Source of the DNA: UBA1731 sp045595285
GTDB taxonomy: Bacteria > Verrucomicrobiota > Kiritimatiellia > RFP12 > UBA1067
Assembly: GCA_045595285.1 (NCBI GenBank)
Contig: JAZOAC010000096.1
Span: 1 to 25,861 of the forward strand
DNA length: 25,861 nucleotides
Direction: 5' to 3'
The position numbers were made by a program, and so were the translations under genes. Each line of letters opens with the position of its first letter. Position 1 is the stretch's first letter. This document shows positions 8,956 through 17,347 of this stretch, in pieces. The notes under the pieces were generated by a model, which worked only from the letters and a program-made list of their open reading frames with translations, made no database searches and had not been told where the DNA came from.

Positions 8956-9000
8956 CATAATGTGGTACGAGTGGTTTTGCGGAACTTGTGGTGGTTTTTA

Positions 9001-9009
9001 TGGTACAAT
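9001..9009 (+). promoter_or_regulatory. extended -10 promoter of the U32 gene
   Basis: TGGTACAAT lies 66 bases before the U32 start codon in the divergent 8919-9075 gap. It matches the TGGTAnAAT pattern seen before smc, fabD and gyrB. There is no convincing -35 at standard spacing. No Shine-Dalgarno is evident ahead of the U32 start at 9076. Confidence 0.55.
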
Positions 9010-9075
9010 TCACGCGAAAATATTCTTACCTTACGCATTAGGCGATGTCTCATACTCCATACGCTGAATCTCTAC

Positions 9076-11307
9076 ATGAACGGAATTGAACTATTGGCTC
9101 CGGCCGGGTCTTTCGAGACGGCCCTCTCCGCTTTCGAGTCCGGTGCGGATGCGGTGTATCTTGGCTTGGACGCGTTTTCCGCACGCGCCCAGGCCGTGAA
9201 CTTTTCGGCGGGAGAACTCGCCGACCTCATGACATATGCGCGCGCAAAGGGGCGCAAGGTCTATGTGACGTTCAACACGCTGCTGACAGACACCGAGCTC
9301 GACGCCGCCGTCGAAAGGCTTGCGGTCCTTGAGGAGATTGCGCCGGATGCACTGATAGTGCAGGATGTCGGCGTGGCGCGTGTCGTGCGGCGGCATTTCC
9401 CGTCCCTGCCGATACACGCATCAACTCAGCTTGCGGCGCATAATCTCGAGGGAGTGCTTGCGCTCAGGGAGCTCGGCTTCTCCCGCGTGGTGCTGGCCCG
9501 CGAGATTCCCGTCGAGGACATCCGCTCCATCGTCAAGCGATGCGGATGCGAGATCGAAGTGTTCGTGCACGGTGCGCTGTGCTATTCGATTTCCGGTCTG
9601 TGCCTGTTTTCCGCGATGGAGAAGCGCAGGAGCGGAAACCGCGGCCGTTGCGCCTACTGCTGCAGGCTCCCGTATTCCGACGCGTATGGTTCTCGCTCTC
9701 TCCCGTTCTCGATGAAGGATCTGCGGCTTGACGACCGTCTGGACGCACTGCGCGAGGCCGGGGTCGCATCGCTGAAGATTGAAGGGCGAATGAAGTCTTC
9801 GCTATATGTGTCTTCGGTCGTGAAACGCTACCGCGAACTTCTTGACGGACTGACGCCGCGCACTACGCGCGAGGATCTCGAAACCGTATTTTCGCGCTCC
9901 ACAACGCATCTTTACGCCGACGGATGGAGGCAGAACGTATCCGACCTGATAGACCCGGTCAATCTCGGACACCAGGGAACGTTCGCAGGCACCGTCAAGC
10001 GCATCACGAAGGACCGTGAAGGCCGCTCCTGGCTGCGGTTCCACACGAACCGTGCGCTGGAGAAGCATGACGGACTCCAGTTCGTCTCCCTGCGCGACAG
10101 GGAACTTTCCGACAATGCGCATCCGCTCGGAATGGGAATAGGCGAAATGCGTCTTGCGATTTCACGCAAGCCCGTGTTCGAGGCGTATGCCGGAAGCGAT
10201 GTCGAGATCGAGATAGCCGACCCCGCCCTGATAGAGGCGCTTTCCGACCCTGCCGTCATGCCGGTGGAGGTGCGCTGTTCGATGTCGAACGAGGTGAAGC
10301 GCCGGTTCCCCGTGCCGTCCTTCCGCGCGGCGGACTATCCGGGCGTTGCGAAGCTGGATGTCGATGTGAAGATATCCTCCGGAGGAGTGGAGGCTTCGGC
10401 GCTTGGCGAAAGCGTGCGGATGGACCTGCCGTCTGTGCAGAAGGCGAACCGCCCCGAACTCACAGAGGGTGCGGTGCGCAAATGTTTCAGCAAGCTTGGC
10501 GGCACCGTGTGGTCTCTCGGTTCGCTCAATGTGGACGATCCGGAGGGGCTTTTCGTGCCGGCGTCGGTCATGAACGAGTTGCGGCGCGAGCTTGTGTCCA
10601 GGCTTGACGGCGTGAGGGAACGCAGGAAGTCCGAGAAGATCGCCGCCGTGAGGGAGGCGCTTGAAGAGGACCGATCAGAGGCTGTCGTTTCCGATCCGAT
10701 GCGTGTGGTGAAGATCCGTCTGGGGCAGAGCGTTCCGCCCGGAGAATGGGACGAGGTCATTGTCGCCATCGGCCATTCAGGCGAGGTGCCGGAGTTCGGC
10801 GACGAGGTGCGTCTCGCGCTTCCGGTGTTCACAAAGGAGATGGACTGCAGCCGGTTCCGCGCTCGCGTGAGGAATCTCGTCCATTCCGGATACGCCAAAT
10901 GGGAGGCCGCCGATCTTGCGGGCGTGCGCATGCTCAAGTCGCTTGGCGTGGAGGACGTCACGGCGGACTGGACGCTGTATTCGTTCAACTCTCAGTCCGT
11001 CCGCGCGCTCTCCGAACTTGGCGTGAAGCGTTGTGTGTTTTCGCCTGAGGGCGATCCGCGCGACGTGCCGCCGCAGTGCCCGATTCCGGTGGAGAGGATT
11101 GTCCAGCAGACAACACCGCTGTTCATCAGCGTGACGAAGCCGGCGGTGGACGATCCCTCGCGCCTGATTGATGCGAAAGGCGGAGAATTTGCGTCGTTCG
11201 AGCTTGACGGCCTGTGGATCACCACCCGCATGGTCCCAAGGATATTCCCTGCGCCGTCCGGCGGCATGGTCCGGATCGATCTCAGCTGGGATCCGGAGGT
11301 GCCGTAA
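9076..11307 (+). CDS. large peptidase U32 family protein (RlhA-like)
   Basis: The N-terminus ELLAPAGSFETALSAFESGAD and the block ending SLKIEGRMKS define the peptidase U32 family. Despite the name, characterised members such as TrhP, RlhA and UbiU/V take part in RNA hydroxylation or ubiquinone hydroxylation. The cysteines C169, C176, C192 and C195/C196 sit in the HGALC...RGRCAYCC region that ligates an Fe-S cluster in those proteins. At 743 residues it is the long class with a C-terminal extension (DUF3656/collagenase-like), as in RlhA, which hydroxylates a cytidine of 23S rRNA. The start at 9076 fits the family N-terminus although no Shine-Dalgarno is visible. Its stop abuts the truA start, so the two are probably translated from one message. 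RlhA function is a good guess, not shown. Confidence 0.9.
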   Translation: MNGIELLAPAGSFETALSAFESGADAVYLGLDAFSARAQAVNFSAGELADLMTYARAKGRKVYVTFNTLLTDTELDAAVERLAVLEEIAPDALIVQDVGVARVVRRHFPSLPIHASTQLAAHNLEGVLALRELGFSRVVLAREIPVEDIRSIVKRCGCEIEVFVHGALCYSISGLCLFSAMEKRRSGNRGRCAYCCRLPYSDAYGSRSLPFSMKDLRLDDRLDALREAGVASLKIEGRMKSSLYVSSVVKRYRELLDGLTPRTTREDLETVFSRSTTHLYADGWRQNVSDLIDPVNLGHQGTFAGTVKRITKDREGRSWLRFHTNRALEKHDGLQFVSLRDRELSDNAHPLGMGIGEMRLAISRKPVFEAYAGSDVEIEIADPALIEALSDPAVMPVEVRCSMSNEVKRRFPVPSFRAADYPGVAKLDVDVKISSGGVEASALGESVRMDLPSVQKANRPELTEGAVRKCFSKLGGTVWSLGSLNVDDPEGLFVPASVMNELRRELVSRLDGVRERRKSEKIAAVREALEEDRSEAVVSDPMRVVKIRLGQSVPPGEWDEVIVAIGHSGEVPEFGDEVRLALPVFTKEMDCSRFRARVRNLVHSGYAKWEAADLAGVRMLKSLGVEDVTADWTLYSFNSQSVRALSELGVKRCVFSPEGDPRDVPPQCPIPVERIVQQTTPLFISVTKPAVDDPSRLIDAKGGEFASFELDGLWITTRMVPRIFPAPSGGMVRIDLSWDPEVP

Positions 11308-12054
11308 ATGAAAAAGCGCTACAAGATAGTTCTCGCGTACGACGGCACGCACTACTCCGGCTATCAGCTGCAGAGCAACGGGATTGCGGTCCAGCAGAGA
11401 CTGGAGGAGGTGCTCGAGTATCTGAACCGCGCTCCAGTGCGCGTCTTTGGTTCGTCCCGTACGGATGCCGGTGTGCACGCCAGGGGCTTTGTCGCGCATT
11501 TTGATCTCACCAAGCCGATCCCGCCCGCGAACTTGCCGCGCGCGATGAACTCCAGACTGCCGGAGGACATACGCGTCCTCAAGGCGTCGTACGCAAAGCC
11601 TGATTTCGACGCGCGGAAGGATGCGAAGGGCAAGGAGTACAGGTATTTCCTTTACAATGCCGACATCCTGCCGCCGTGTCTTGCGCCATACTGGGCATTC
11701 ATGCACAAGCGGCTTGACGTCGCCGCGATGCAGGATGCAGCCCGCCGTTTCGTGGGGCGGCACGACTTTGCACCTTTCGCCGCCAATCCGCACCGGGTGC
11801 TTGAGTCGACGGTCCGCAACATATTCTCATTCGAGGTGAAGAAGGCAGGCCCTCGCATCACGTTCATCGTCAACGGGGACGGATTCCTCTACAAGCAGGT
11901 GCGGAGCATGGTCGGCTTCCTGATTCGTGTGGGACTGGGCGAGGAGCGCCCGGAGGCTGTCACGGAACTGCTGGACGGACACGTCCCGCGCACGGCGCGC
12001 GTCCCGACGGCGACGGGCCGCGGACTTTTCCTCTGGAAGGTGTTCTATCGGTAG
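11308..12054 (+). CDS. truA: tRNA pseudouridine(38-40) synthase
   Basis: TruA converts uridines 38, 39 and 40 of the tRNA anticodon stem to pseudouridine. The 248-residue length is typical. The family opening YKIVLAYDGTHYSGYQ is present. The catalytic aspartate is D53 in SSRTDAGVHARG, and the C-terminal half has the expected FLYKQVRSMVGFL block. The start ATG immediately follows the U32 stop (TAAATG), with GGAGG at 11295-11299 inside the end of that gene, so translation is likely coupled. No terminator is evident after the stop at 12052-12054. Confidence 0.97.
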   Translation: MKKRYKIVLAYDGTHYSGYQLQSNGIAVQQRLEEVLEYLNRAPVRVFGSSRTDAGVHARGFVAHFDLTKPIPPANLPRAMNSRLPEDIRVLKASYAKPDFDARKDAKGKEYRYFLYNADILPPCLAPYWAFMHKRLDVAAMQDAARRFVGRHDFAPFAANPHRVLESTVRNIFSFEVKKAGPRITFIVNGDGFLYKQVRSMVGFLIRVGLGEERPEAVTELLDGHVPRTARVPTATGRGLFLWKVFYR

Positions 12055-12074
12055 CCGCGGTTTCATGGCAGACG

Positions 12075-12086
12075 GTCTAATTAGAC
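12075..12086. promoter_or_regulatory. 12-bp perfect palindrome upstream of the propeller/barrel gene
   Basis: GTCTAATTAGAC is a perfect 12-base palindrome in the 52-base gap after truA, ending 20 bases before the next start codon and just ahead of its AAGGAG. Its size and symmetry would suit a dimeric repressor operator. TCTAAT within it could also act as a weak -10 hexamer. Only the symmetry is observed; the role is inferred. Confidence 0.35.
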
Positions 12087-12106
12087 AATCGCAAGGAGAA
12101 TGACAA

Positions 12107-13465
12107 GTGAAAAACACAAACGTTGAAACAGGTGTGGGCGGGCTCGCTGGACGGATGGGGTCTGCGTGTGCTGCCGCCCTTTTGATTGGATGCATTCCGG
12201 CATTTGCGCTGGAGGTCCCCTCCAGCATCAAGTGCGATGGATCGTATGGCGGCCATCTTCAGGGTACGGATGCGCGCGGCACGAACATCTGGTGGAGTTT
12301 CACCAAGACGATAGTCCGCACGGATCTTTCCGGACGCGTGCTTGCTTCGTGTGACGCGCCGCCTCATCAGGGAGACCTTTGCGTGAAGGGCGATACGCTC
12401 TATGTGGCGGTGAACCGTGGTCGCTTCAACACGGAGACGGAGGGCGAAAGCTACGTGTATTCGTTCGATGCCATGACGCTGGCGCAGAAGAGGATATGGA
12501 GGCTTGACATGCCGATGGGCGCCGGCGGAATGACATGGAGGGGCGACAGATTCTATGTGGTTGGCGGACTGCCGCCCACGCACCGTGTCAACTATGTTCA
12601 CGAGTACGACACGGATTTCAGGCTTGTGAGGCGGCACGAACTAAACACGGGCTTTACCGTGATGGGAATCCAGACCGCAACCATAATGGATGGAGAATTC
12701 CTCTTCGGAATATACGGCGGAAAGGGGAATCTTCCAGGAGTCCTGCGCTGCTCGCCCGACTTCAGGGTGATACGACGCTACGTGGAAGGCGGCTCAATCG
12801 GCTTTGCGAAGATAAACGGCCATATGTACACGGGTTCCAGTCCGAAAATCCTGCAGGACGGGAAGCAGCGTTGGACCGGAACACTCCTTCTCTCGGAAAA
12901 CTTCCTTGCTGACGCGAAACTGCTTACCAATGCGTGGTGTGAGAAGGGTGTGTTCACGGACGCGCCGGTCAATGCGGCGATGGTTGAGGTTTGTGCCGCG
13001 AATGGAGACGTGAAACTCAAGTTCGGGGACGCCTGGCGTGAAAGCATGAAGGAGCTTGCGGCAAAGGGGCACAATGCGGTGTTCATCGATTTTGCGTGCG
13101 GATACAGGTATCCGAGCCATCCCGAGCTTGCGGTCAAGGGAGCATGGTCGGAAGAGAACGTCACGCAGGCGCTGGATGTGGCTCGGGAGGAAGGTCTTGA
13201 ACCCATTCCCTGCATGGACTTCACCTCGCCCCGGAATTCCTGGCTTGGCGCGAAGAATCTTCCTGCCGCATCAAAGGAGTCGCTCGATTTCTGCTGTGAT
13301 TTGATCAAGGATCTCGTGAATGTGTTCGGTCGCGCCCGCTACTTCAGGATCAAGACGGATGGACTGTCCGATGAAACAGTGAGAGCACTGAACGATGCGA
13401 TAATAGACAGAGGTTATGGAAGCTGCCCGTGGTCGTTGAAGGGCGCTTCTGCCGCTGCACGGTAG
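12107..13465 (+). CDS. exported beta-propeller plus TIM-barrel-like protein, function unknown
   Basis: The 452-residue protein starts at GTG 12107 with AAGGAG eight bases upstream. The N-terminus has a signal-peptide-like hydrophobic stretch (about 17-35, ending AFALEV). Residues about 40-285 have the recurring pattern of a beta-propeller (for example GDTLYVAVNRG, GDRFYVVGG, DGEFLFGIYGG). From about 300 the sequence changes to a barrel-like segment with HNAVFIDFACGYRYPSHPEL and LEPIPCMDF, which resembles hexosaminidase-like barrels I recall from secreted proteins of Lentisphaerae and Planctomycetes. Where those have an acidic D-E pair after the FD-R-R-F strand, this one reads FRIKTDGL, and the chain stops about 45 residues later. 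The barrel therefore looks shortened and may be non-catalytic. I cannot name a substrate. Confidence 0.75.
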   Translation: MKNTNVETGVGGLAGRMGSACAAALLIGCIPAFALEVPSSIKCDGSYGGHLQGTDARGTNIWWSFTKTIVRTDLSGRVLASCDAPPHQGDLCVKGDTLYVAVNRGRFNTETEGESYVYSFDAMTLAQKRIWRLDMPMGAGGMTWRGDRFYVVGGLPPTHRVNYVHEYDTDFRLVRRHELNTGFTVMGIQTATIMDGEFLFGIYGGKGNLPGVLRCSPDFRVIRRYVEGGSIGFAKINGHMYTGSSPKILQDGKQRWTGTLLLSENFLADAKLLTNAWCEKGVFTDAPVNAAMVEVCAANGDVKLKFGDAWRESMKELAAKGHNAVFIDFACGYRYPSHPELAVKGAWSEENVTQALDVAREEGLEPIPCMDFTSPRNSWLGAKNLPAASKESLDFCCDLIKDLVNVFGRARYFRIKTDGLSDETVRALNDAIIDRGYGSCPWSLKGASAAAR

Positions 13466-13487
13466 GATGGACCGGTCTCTCCGTCGA

Positions 13488-13526
13488 GGCAAAGGAACCT
13501 TTTGCCCATAGTGTCTCCTTTGTTTT
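13488..13526 (+). terminator. overlapping hairpins with T-run after the propeller gene (possible terminator)
   Basis: Two mutually exclusive hairpins share the left arm. GGCAAAGG (13488-13495) can pair with CCTTTTGCC (13498-13506, one G-U). Alternatively CAAAGGA (13490-13496) can pair with TCCTTTG (13516-13522), followed directly by TTTT. The second form looks like a weak intrinsic terminator 20-60 bases after the propeller gene and upstream of the gyrB promoter. The long loop (19 bases) and short T-run limit confidence. Confidence 0.35.
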
Positions 13527-13590
13527 GCGGTAGAGCGGGATTGCTGTGCCTGGACAAAGGACGCACGAACTTTACAGGCAGTCGGGTTGC

Positions 13591-13619
13591 TTGCTCGTGC
13601 TCGTGCGTTTTGGTATAAT
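13591..13619 (+). promoter_or_regulatory. gyrB promoter
   Basis: TTGCTC (13591-13596), a 17-base spacer and a perfect TATAAT (13614-13619) with an extended TG at 13611-13612. It ends 25 bases before the gyrB ATG. This is the best-formed of the TGGTAnAAT promoters in the window and shares GCGTTTTGGTA with the smc promoter. The Shine-Dalgarno GAGG is at 13634-13637. Confidence 0.75.
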
Positions 13620-13644
13620 TTACACATTTTCACGAGGAAATAAA

Positions 13645-15891
13645 ATGTCGGAAGAGAATACCACGCAAGCAGTCGAAAACGCCGCGCAGGAAGCTGTTCA
13701 GCCTTCCAATTACAATGCCGCCAACATTCAGGTTCTGGAGGGAATGGAGGCCGTCCGCAAGCGTCCTGCGATGTACATCGGCGACACGGGCGAGCGTGGC
13801 TACCACCATCTTGTGTACGAGGTGGTCGACAACTCGATCGACGAGGCTCTTGCCGGCTACTGCACCAACATCGATGTCCTCATCAATGCGGATGGTTCGC
13901 TCACGGTGCAGGACAACGGGCGCGGCATCCCGGTTGACATGCATCCCACACAGGGCAAGCCGGCCATCGAGGTCGTGCTTACGGTTCTGCACGCCGGCGG
14001 CAAGTTCGACGGTTCGAACTACAAGGTCTCCGGCGGTCTCCACGGCGTGGGCGTGAGCTGCGTGAATGCGCTGTCCGACTGGATGAAGGTGGAGGTCAAG
14101 CGCGGCGGCAAGATCCACCACATCGAGTTCTCCCGCGGCCATGTCACGAAGCCGCTGGAGGTCGTAGGCGAATGCGGCGAGGAGACGGGCACGAAGGTCA
14201 CGTTCTTCCCCGACCATACGATCTTCTCCTGCCGTGCGTTCAAGTGGGAGATTCTTTGCGCGCGTCTGCGGGAGCTCGCGTTCCTGAACAAGGGCGTGAA
14301 GATACATTTCCGCGACGACGAGGGCGAGGAGCATCACGAGGAGACATTCCACTTCGAGGGCGGCATCGACCAGTTCATCGAGTATCTCAACACGAACAAG
14401 AAGGCCCTTTCGCCCGTGATCCACTTTGAGGGCGAGAAGGCCAACACGTCCGGAGTGCCGATCGCCGCCGAGGTGTCGATGCAGTACACGGAGACGTTCT
14501 CCACGATAGAGCAGACCTACTGCAACAACATCCACACGATCGAGGGCGGCACGCACCTCTCCGGCTTCCGCGCCGCCCTTACGCGCACGATCAACAAGTA
14601 CGGCGCCGACTCCAAGCTGATCAAGGAGAAGGATAAGCTGACGGGCGACGACATGCGCGAAGGCCTTACCGTAATCGTGAGCGTCAAGGTCCCCCAGCCT
14701 CAGTTCGAGGGGCAGACGAAGACAAAGCTCGGCAACGGCGAGGTCGAGGGCATCGTCGCGGCGATCGTGAGCGACAAGCTCATGACGTTCTTCGAGGAGA
14801 ACCCCGCCGTCGCGAAGACGATCATCGAGAAGACGCTCCTCGCCGCCCGTGCCCGCGAGGCCGCCCGTGCCGCGCGCGAATCCACCCGCCGCAAGGGCGT
14901 TATGGACGGACTCTCGCTCCCGGGCAAGCTCCGCGACTGCTCGAACCGCGATCCTGCGAAGACGGAACTGTATCTCGTGGAGGGCGACTCCGCAGGCGGT
15001 TCGGCGTGCAAGGGGCGAGACCGCGCGACCCAGGCGATCCTTCCGCTCCGGGGCAAGGTGATCAACGTCGAGAAGGCGCGGGTGGACCGCATGCTCGCCA
15101 ACACGGAGATCCGCACGCTCATAACGGCGATCGGCTGCGGCTTCGCCGATGAGTGGGACATCTCCAAGGCCCGCTACCACAAGATTGTGATCATGACCGA
15201 TGCCGACGTCGACGGAGCGCACATCCGCACTCTTCTCCTGACGTTTTTCTACCGCAAGATGCCGGAGCTCATAGAGAAGGGGTACGTGTATCTCGCCCAG
15301 CCGCCGCTCTACAAGGTTGAGCGCAAGAAGCGTTCGGAGTACGTGCTGACCGACGCCGACCTCACGGAAAGGCTTCTCACCCTCGGCCTGGACGACTTTG
15401 AGGTGAAGGGCAAGGACGGAACGGTTCTCGACAAGGAGACGGCCACGAATCTCATGCGACTCCTTTCCGAGATCGAGCTTACCTCCAAGGCCGTCGAGGA
15501 GCGGGGCTACAAGGCGAAGGAGCTTCTGGCGGACGCCGCCGCGACGGGGTCCGGCGCTTCTATGCTCCGCAAGCAGTTCCAGTCCCTCGAGGGCTTCGGT
15601 TTCACGCAGGACGACTACTTCGGCGGCATGCTTCCCGGCCTTCTGGACGAAGTGCGTGCCCACGGCAAGCAGGGTCTTTCGATTTACCGGTTCAAAGGTC
15701 TTGGCGAAATGGATGCCGAAGAGCTTTTCGAGACCACCATGAACCCGGAGAAGCGCCACATGCTTCGCGTGACGCTGAACGATGCGGTCAAGGCCGACCA
15801 GATGTTCACGCTCCTCATGGGAGATGAGGTCGAGCCGCGTCGCAGGTTCATCGAGGAGAACGCGCTTAACGTCCGCAATCTCGATTTCTGA
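13645..15891 (+). CDS. gyrB: DNA gyrase subunit B
   Basis: GyrB is the ATPase subunit of DNA gyrase, which introduces negative supercoils together with GyrA. The 748 residues contain the GHKL ATPase region with E59 and N63 in EVVDNSIDEA, then GVGVSCVNALS. The TOPRIM metal site is formed by E446 of EGDSAGG and D519, D521 and D523 of DADVDG, followed by the C-terminal GLGEMDAEELFETTMNP block and an NVRNLDF end. A Glu/Lys/Ala-rich segment at about 590-650 lengthens the protein beyond the short (about 640-residue) form. The ATG at 13645 is chosen because it has GAGG seven bases upstream; an in-frame ATG at 13546 lies upstream of the promoter. The GyrB rather than ParE call rests on overall sequence feel and the C-terminus. 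An efflux protein gene begins 28 bases after the stop. Confidence 0.95.
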   Translation: MSEENTTQAVENAAQEAVQPSNYNAANIQVLEGMEAVRKRPAMYIGDTGERGYHHLVYEVVDNSIDEALAGYCTNIDVLINADGSLTVQDNGRGIPVDMHPTQGKPAIEVVLTVLHAGGKFDGSNYKVSGGLHGVGVSCVNALSDWMKVEVKRGGKIHHIEFSRGHVTKPLEVVGECGEETGTKVTFFPDHTIFSCRAFKWEILCARLRELAFLNKGVKIHFRDDEGEEHHEETFHFEGGIDQFIEYLNTNKKALSPVIHFEGEKANTSGVPIAAEVSMQYTETFSTIEQTYCNNIHTIEGGTHLSGFRAALTRTINKYGADSKLIKEKDKLTGDDMREGLTVIVSVKVPQPQFEGQTKTKLGNGEVEGIVAAIVSDKLMTFFEENPAVAKTIIEKTLLAARAREAARAARESTRRKGVMDGLSLPGKLRDCSNRDPAKTELYLVEGDSAGGSACKGRDRATQAILPLRGKVINVEKARVDRMLANTEIRTLITAIGCGFADEWDISKARYHKIVIMTDADVDGAHIRTLLLTFFYRKMPELIEKGYVYLAQPPLYKVERKKRSEYVLTDADLTERLLTLGLDDFEVKGKDGTVLDKETATNLMRLLSEIELTSKAVEERGYKAKELLADAAATGSGASMLRKQFQSLEGFGFTQDDYFGGMLPGLLDEVRAHGKQGLSIYRFKGLGEMDAEELFETTMNPEKRHMLRVTLNDAVKADQMFTLLMGDEVEPRRRFIEENALNVRNLDF

Positions 15892-15919
15892 TGGAACATC
15901 CGGAGAAGGGGAGCCAGTT

Positions 15920-17347
15920 ATGATGTCCAGAATGCGCGGTGCCCTGAGGTTTGCATGCCGTTCATCGCTTATGTCGCTGGCCCTGCTGGCCGCGTGCGAA
16001 ACGATCCGCAATGCCGATGTCGCCAAGATGGAGGTCCTGCCCGCCGTGGATCCGCTGTTGGCAAAGCCCGCGGACCGTGTGGACCTGACGGGATTCCAGC
16101 TGGCTGATTTTGTCGATTTCGCGCTGACGAACCGTCCCGAGGTCATTTCGGCGGGATTGGCCGTGGAGGACAGGCTGATGGCCATAAGGACGGTTGAGAG
16201 CGGAAAGCCGTTCATGCCACATCTCAGCATGTCCGCCAACTATGGACAGTCCACCGCCAACAACGGCTCCCACTTTTCCTGGCGCAACTCCGGCAGGTTC
16301 AACGGCAGTGTAGGGCTTGAGATGCTTCTTGTGGATTTCGGTCGGTACGATGCGGACTTCCGCAGCGCGTGCGAGGATCTTGCATCCGCGGAGATGTCAT
16401 TGGCGGAGACGCGTCTCGGTGTGTTCGAGGAGGTCTCCACAGCCTACTTCACCCTCATGATGAACGATGCGCTTCTGGATGTCGCCCGCACCAACGAATG
16501 GGAATGCATGAACCATCTGTCGCAGGCGACGAACCGCTTCGAGAACGGTGAGGCCAAGCTGCTCGATGTGCTGAGGGCCCGTCTTGACCTGTCCGAGGCG
16601 ATACAGGCGCGCATCTCCGCATCGAACGACACGGTCACGGCCGGCGCGGAGTTCCTGCGTTCGCTCGGACTCTCTGCCGATCAGGCTTCGCGCGAGGATG
16701 TGCTTCCGGCATCCGGGAACGGACTCGATTCCACATTGAAGGAGTTTGAGCTTTCCAGAATGTCGGCCGTGGACGCACTTGCCCTGGCGCGCACGAATTC
16801 CCCGGCGTTGATGGTGAAGCGCGCACGTCTTCGCGTAGCCATGAACGAGGTCGACTGGGCCGTGGCGGATCTCTTTCCGGAACTGAAACTCACCACCTCG
16901 TTCAACTTCGCCGATCCCGCATGGAACTGGAGCTGGGCGTTCGGTGCGGCTCAGTCGCTGTTCTTGGGCTGGCGAAAGACGACCGCCGTGGATGCCGCCG
17001 TCATACGCATGCGCTCTGCCCGAATGGATGTGGAGGCCGCCGAGCGGACGCTTTCGCGCGACCTTGCCGTTGCGATCGCAAACAGGAACGATTCGATCGC
17101 CTCTCTCGCCGCGGCCCGCACGTCTGTTAGACAGGCACGTGAGAATCTCCGCGTATCCAATGAGCAGTACAGGCTTGGCGAGGCTTCGCGCATCGACTAC
17201 ACCACGGCTGTCTCAGACTATGCCGTAGCCCTCGGCAAGCGCGTAAAGGCCTTCTACGAGGGGCAGCTTGCGGAGGCGAGGATAATGCGTCTTACGGGTA
17301 TCGATCCGATCTACCATCATCAGATCATAGAGGAGCAGAAACAATGA
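15920..17347 (+). CDS. TolC/OprM-like outer-membrane efflux lipoprotein
   Basis: The 475-residue protein begins with a lipoprotein signal. A basic start and hydrophobic stretch end in LLAAC, so C26 would be lipidated. The rest is Ala/Leu/Glu-rich with the two-fold repeat of the outer-membrane efflux protein family. In each half a strand-forming segment (for example HLSMSANYGQS and ELKLTTSFNFADPAW) is followed by long helices, including NRFENGEAKLLDVLRARLDL and NEQYRLGEASRIDYTTAVSDY. Such trimers form the outer-membrane channel of tripartite pumps. ATG 15920 has AGGGGAG six bases upstream. The stop overlaps the next start (ATGA at 17344-17347), so it is translationally coupled to the adaptor gene. 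The substrate is unknown. Confidence 0.92.
   Translation: MMSRMRGALRFACRSSLMSLALLAACETIRNADVAKMEVLPAVDPLLAKPADRVDLTGFQLADFVDFALTNRPEVISAGLAVEDRLMAIRTVESGKPFMPHLSMSANYGQSTANNGSHFSWRNSGRFNGSVGLEMLLVDFGRYDADFRSACEDLASAEMSLAETRLGVFEEVSTAYFTLMMNDALLDVARTNEWECMNHLSQATNRFENGEAKLLDVLRARLDLSEAIQARISASNDTVTAGAEFLRSLGLSADQASREDVLPASGNGLDSTLKEFELSRMSAVDALALARTNSPALMVKRARLRVAMNEVDWAVADLFPELKLTTSFNFADPAWNWSWAFGAAQSLFLGWRKTTAVDAAVIRMRSARMDVEAAERTLSRDLAVAIANRNDSIASLAAARTSVRQARENLRVSNEQYRLGEASRIDYTTAVSDYAVALGKRVKAFYEGQLAEARIMRLTGIDPIYHHQIIEEQKQ

Noticed and set aside
7866..8960. A 364-codon plus-strand frame opposite mrp
   Set aside because: It is opposite a secure Mrp ATPase gene and its composition (Arg/His/Asp-rich) is typical of a shadow frame.
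13630..16239. An 869-codon open frame on the minus strand opposite gyrB and the start of the efflux gene
   Set aside because: It is antisense to an unmistakable gyrB, its product is low-complexity (Val/Leu/Arg/His/Asp-rich) with no recognisable motif, and long antisense frames are expected from the strong codon bias of GC-rich genes.
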